From Gammaproteobacteria bacterium UBA2955 (GTDB taxonomy: Bacteria; Pseudomonadota; Gammaproteobacteria; Pseudomonadales; Azotimanducaceae): a stretch of 9,268 nucleotides of DNA. Positions 6,311 to 9,268 of this stretch are shown piece after piece; position 1 is the stretch's first letter; each line of letters opens with the position of its first letter. The DNA lies in the NCBI GenBank assembly GCA_002348825.1, contig DEBN01000008.1:1-9268 (forward strand). Direction: 5' to 3'. A model generated the notes under the pieces. It saw only the letters and a list, made by a program, of their open reading frames with translations. It made no database searches and was not told the DNA's origin. The position numbers and the translations under genes are program-made.

Positions 6311-9004
6311 ATGTTTCGTCTCGGAAAATTGAGCGCCGCTGTAATTTCGGCCAACGCAGCCATTGTTACAACACTCGCAGCCGGCACGGCTCACGCGGCG
6401 CCACAAGAGATCGAAGAAGTCATTGTCACAGCTACCAAACGCGCCGTCCCACTTCAGGATGCACCAGTCGCGATCCAGGTGATGAGCGAAAATTCCCTTG
6501 AAGAACAAAACATTAAGAGCTTCGTCGACTACATAAAGTATCTACCAAATGTTAACGCTGGAGGCCGCGGCCCCGGCCAAAACGAAATCTATATTCGCGG
6601 CGCAGCTGTCGACGCGATCAACATCACTGTCGCAGAGTCCCAAGGGTCTGCGCCTAACGTCGCGTTGTATCTGGACGAGCAACCGGTAACGGCAGGCGGA
6701 CGCAATCTGGATGTCTACGTCGCTGACCTAGAGCGAATTGAAGTATTACCTGGGCCGCAAGGTACCCTTTATGGTGCCAGTTCAATGGCAGGCACCGTGC
6801 GCCTGATCACCAACAAACCCGTAATCGATGAGATGGACGTGCGTTTTAATGGCGGCGTCTCGAGTACCGCTGGCGGTGAAGCAAGTAATAATATGGGCTT
6901 AGTCATCAATGCTCCACTTATCGATGGCAAGCTGGCGGGACGAGTCGCGTTATATCGTGACAGTCAGGGTGGCTACATCGACAATGTCCAAGGCTCCTTC
7001 ACAGCGGACAACAGCATCAACCCGACATTCCCCGGCGACAGCGTAACTTTCGCTGAGGGCACGCAACTCGCCGACGGAACCGTGGTCGGCGCCGGAGGGC
7101 TTACAGTGCCGGTGACGAAGGCGGTGGGCGATAACAGCGCTCTCATTGAAGACGACTTTAACGACGCCAAATATCAAGGTGCACGTCTTGGCCTAAAATA
7201 CGTGGTCAACGACGATTGGAACGTCTTGCTCCAGCACAATACGCAAACGCTGGAAACCGAGGGGGTCTTTGATTATGACCCCACAGTGGGTGACTTAGAG
7301 GTTAACCGATACGCGCCAGATACCCTGGACGATGAATTTAACCAGACTGCCTGGACCGTTAATGGCCGTATCGGCGACTTAGACCTTATCTATACCGGGG
7401 CGTTCTTGGACCGAGAGGTTACCGCCAATATCGACTATACCGGCTACACAAACATCGGTAAGTTTATCTCGGGCTATCAATGCGAGTATCTGGTTGGCAG
7501 CTATTACAATGGCCTTTCCGCCGACACCAGCACGTTTTATACCTTCGACCCAACCATCGGCGGTGATCCCGCAGTGATCGAGTGCGGTTCGCCGGTGAAC
7601 GCGGCGCGGATGGAAAACGAGAACGAGCGCTGGACCCATGAGGCGCGGTTAGCCACCAACTTTGCCGGTCCGATAAACCTCCAAGCCGGCATGTTCTACG
7701 AAAAGTTTGAAATTCGGCACCGTGGCGATTTCAACTATCAAGCGCCCATTGATGCGGGGTTTGCTGGAATCGATATCAACTCCAGCAGTACTTTTGACAA
7801 TTCAGAAGCGAATGCGAGGGGCGTCGTGATTCCGGATACCCAATTCCGCAACGACAACCATCGCACGGAAGAGCAGACAGCGTTCTTTGCTGAGCTTACG
7901 TATCAATTAACAGACAACTTCGCCGTTACGGGAGCGGCCCGCTATTACGACCTGGACTATAGTTTTACTGGTTACGGCGCATGGCGCTACGGTAATCGAC
8001 CACTATTTGTCGACGATGCAGACAGTACGAATGATATTCGCCCGACAATGACTGGCGGTAGAGATTACCAAACCAACTTTGCAGAGTTGCAGCCGTTGAA
8101 TGTTAGCGACACCATCTACCGGTTCAGCGCTTCATGGACACCTGAAGGCACAGACACGCTGATCTATGCGACCTGGTCAGAGGGCTACAGACCGCCCGGG
8201 TTTAATCGAGCGGCTGCGGCCAAAGGTAAGTATGACCCTGCCGCAAACAACGTACGGGATGATGGTACGGCCTGTGGAACCGACGCCGCGGTAAACAGCA
8301 ACGACGGTACCGGCTTCCCAGGATACTGTTTGCCCTATGTTTTTGAGTCCGACACTTTAGAAAACCTCGAGCTGGGCTGGAAAACTACATTGGCAGATGG
8401 GCGTTTTCAGTTTAACGGCGCTGCGTATATGATCGACTGGAAAGGCATACAAGTGTCGCAGTTCGACTCGCAGAATATCTCGATCCTAACTATTGTAGAC
8501 AACGGTGGTGATGCCGAAATAACCGGCATCGAGGGCGATTTTGTATGGCTGGCCAGCGAGCGGCTGTCGATTACTGGGGCGGCCTCCTTTAATCAAACAG
8601 AGTTAGTCTATGTAAACCCTGCATTCGCGGTCATTGTCGCGGACGAGGGCACGATGTTGCCGTTGACACCGGAAGTACAGTTCAATGTTCGAGCACGTTA
8701 CGAATATCCTGTTCGCGGGGACCTGATGGCCCATTGGCAGTTAGGCTACAAGTACGCTGGAGAATCCGTTAACTCGATCGTAGATACCCCAGATGAGCCG
8801 AACACGATGCAGGACGCCTACTCTCTGGTTGACGCCAGCATCGGCGTGGAAAATGCGAGTAAGGGATGGCGAGCGGAAGCGTACATCAACAACCTTACAG
8901 ATGAACGTGCTCAGCTGCATATTAATCGCCAGGACTTCTTCGAGCGAGTCACTACCAACCGGCCTCGAACCATGGGTGTTCGGGTGAGCTACGATCTGAA
9001 CTAG
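6311..9004 (+). CDS. TonB-dependent outer-membrane receptor
   Basis: This 897-residue outer-membrane receptor should import a ligand with energy from TonB-ExbBD. A Sec signal peptide (residues 1-29, cleavage after AHA) precedes a TonB-box-like segment IEEVIVTATKR (34-44). The plug domain runs from about 45 to 180 with YIRGA, LYLDEQPV and the strongly conserved IEVLPGPQGTLYGASSMAGTVRLITNKP region. The rest is a beta-barrel ending RTMGVRVSYDLN. The last residue is Asn, not the usual terminal Phe or Trp. Four cysteines fall in two likely loop pairs (391/425 and 655/673). The ligand cannot be read from sequence; the general type is common in marine gammaproteobacteria and sphingomonads and is not specific to siderophores. 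The start ATG has GAGGG at 6300-6304, 6 nt upstream. A gap of about 200 nt and an inverted repeat separate it from BCCT, so it may have its own promoter. The stop is TAG. Confidence 0.96.
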   Translation: MFRLGKLSAAVISANAAIVTTLAAGTAHAAPQEIEEVIVTATKRAVPLQDAPVAIQVMSENSLEEQNIKSFVDYIKYLPNVNAGGRGPGQNEIYIRGAAVDAINITVAESQGSAPNVALYLDEQPVTAGGRNLDVYVADLERIEVLPGPQGTLYGASSMAGTVRLITNKPVIDEMDVRFNGGVSSTAGGEASNNMGLVINAPLIDGKLAGRVALYRDSQGGYIDNVQGSFTADNSINPTFPGDSVTFAEGTQLADGTVVGAGGLTVPVTKAVGDNSALIEDDFNDAKYQGARLGLKYVVNDDWNVLLQHNTQTLETEGVFDYDPTVGDLEVNRYAPDTLDDEFNQTAWTVNGRIGDLDLIYTGAFLDREVTANIDYTGYTNIGKFISGYQCEYLVGSYYNGLSADTSTFYTFDPTIGGDPAVIECGSPVNAARMENENERWTHEARLATNFAGPINLQAGMFYEKFEIRHRGDFNYQAPIDAGFAGIDINSSSTFDNSEANARGVVIPDTQFRNDNHRTEEQTAFFAELTYQLTDNFAVTGAARYYDLDYSFTGYGAWRYGNRPLFVDDADSTNDIRPTMTGGRDYQTNFAELQPLNVSDTIYRFSASWTPEGTDTLIYATWSEGYRPPGFNRAAAAKGKYDPAANNVRDDGTACGTDAAVNSNDGTGFPGYCLPYVFESDTLENLELGWKTTLADGRFQFNGAAYMIDWKGIQVSQFDSQNISILTIVDNGGDAEITGIEGDFVWLASERLSITGAASFNQTELVYVNPAFAVIVADEGTMLPLTPEVQFNVRARYEYPVRGDLMAHWQLGYKYAGESVNSIVDTPDEPNTMQDAYSLVDASIGVENASKGWRAEAYINNLTDERAQLHINRQDFFERVTTNRPRTMGVRVSYDLN

Positions 9005-9015
9005 TCGGGAATTCA

Positions 9016-9035
9016 ACGCGGTCGCAAGACCGCGT
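9016..9035 (+). repeat. 8-bp hairpin with GCAA tetraloop after receptor gene
   Basis: ACGCGGTC and GACCGCGT form a perfect 8-bp stem around GCAA, a GNRA-type tetraloop. It starts 11 nt after the receptor stop and ends 15 nt before the next ATG. CACCCCCGCC follows instead of a T-run, so it is not a textbook Rho-independent terminator. It may stabilise the 3' end of the receptor mRNA or reduce read-through into the next gene. Confidence 0.6.
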
Positions 9036-9050
9036 CACCCCCGCCATCAG

Positions 9051-9268
9051 ATGGCAAAAACTTTCGATGCCGCCGCAGTGCAACGCCTTATTCAAAGTGG
9101 CGATGCGCGGGCGGCCATTCTGCAGCTCGACGCCCTGCACCTGGATACTGAGCCCACTTCTGAAAGTCTATATCTCCTGGCCGTGTCTTGTCGCTATGCG
9201 GGGAACCTGCCGCGAGCTCTGGAAACGGTAGAGAAACTCCAGACCCTCGCTCCCAAATTTGGCAGGGG
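9051..9268 (+). CDS. TPR-repeat protein, N-terminal fragment cut by the window edge
   Basis: An open frame from the ATG at 9051 runs to the window end (72 complete codons, no stop). It begins MAKTFDAAAVQRLIQSGDAR and continues with amphipathic helix pairs. SESLYLLAVSCRYAGNLPRA followed by LETVEKLQTLAPKFGR has the spacing of a tetratricopeptide repeat (Leu, Ala, Gly/Asn, Ala and Pro at the usual positions). No signal peptide and no clear ribosome site are visible. The gene follows the receptor stop by 46 nt in the same direction. In marine gammaproteobacteria I recall that TPR proteins next to such receptors often carry a C-terminal sulfotransferase domain, but that part lies outside the window, so only the TPR assignment is supported here. 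Confidence 0.72.
   Translation, partial: MAKTFDAAAVQRLIQSGDARAAILQLDALHLDTEPTSESLYLLAVSCRYAGNLPRALETVEKLQTLAPKFGR

Overview
The window looks like a chromosomal stretch from a Gram-negative, probably marine, gammaproteobacterium-like organism. The evidence is a large TonB-dependent outer-membrane receptor with a Sec signal peptide, two Na+-coupled-type inner-membrane transporters (SSS and BCCT families), an Fe(II)/2-oxoglutarate dioxygenase and the start of a TPR protein. The taxon is inferred from gene content only. I see no RNA genes, insertion sequences or CRISPR array.

Layout: the genes form two divergent groups around a roughly 100-bp intergenic region at 4419-4521. The minus-strand group reads leftwards from 4418: TauD/TfdA-type dioxygenase, a GrdB-like selenoprotein, a sodium:solute symporter, and a glyoxalase-like (VOC) protein. 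Gaps are about 64, 141 and 28 nt, so an operon is plausible. The plus-strand group is a BCCT transporter, a TonB-dependent receptor, and a TPR protein that runs off the right edge.

The main result is that two apparently separate minus-strand ORFs (3457-2915 and 2896-2504) are one gene interrupted by an in-frame TGA. Read as selenocysteine, that TGA gives a 317-residue protein with a Ser-Sec-Pro-Val-Cys-His motif, Sec at 181 and Cys at 184. The sequence resembles the glycine/sarcosine/betaine reductase selenoprotein B family. A hairpin directly downstream of the TGA (perfect 7-bp upper stem, 5-nt loop with G at its second position, loop starting 18 nt after the TGA) fits the bacterial SECIS pattern. 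A standard gene caller would split this gene into two hypothetical proteins.

How the genes may work together (inference): the BCCT protein keeps the TM4 aromatic box that binds trimethylammonium groups, so a betaine, choline or carnitine-like compound is a likely substrate. The TonB receptor could bring a ligand across the outer membrane, the BCCT and SSS proteins could handle inner-membrane uptake, and the dioxygenase, selenoprotein and VOC protein could modify the compound. Classical GrdB partners (GrdA, GrdC/D) are absent from the window, and an O2-dependent enzyme sits beside the selenoprotein. Its chemistry is therefore probably not clostridial betaine reduction and is best called unknown.
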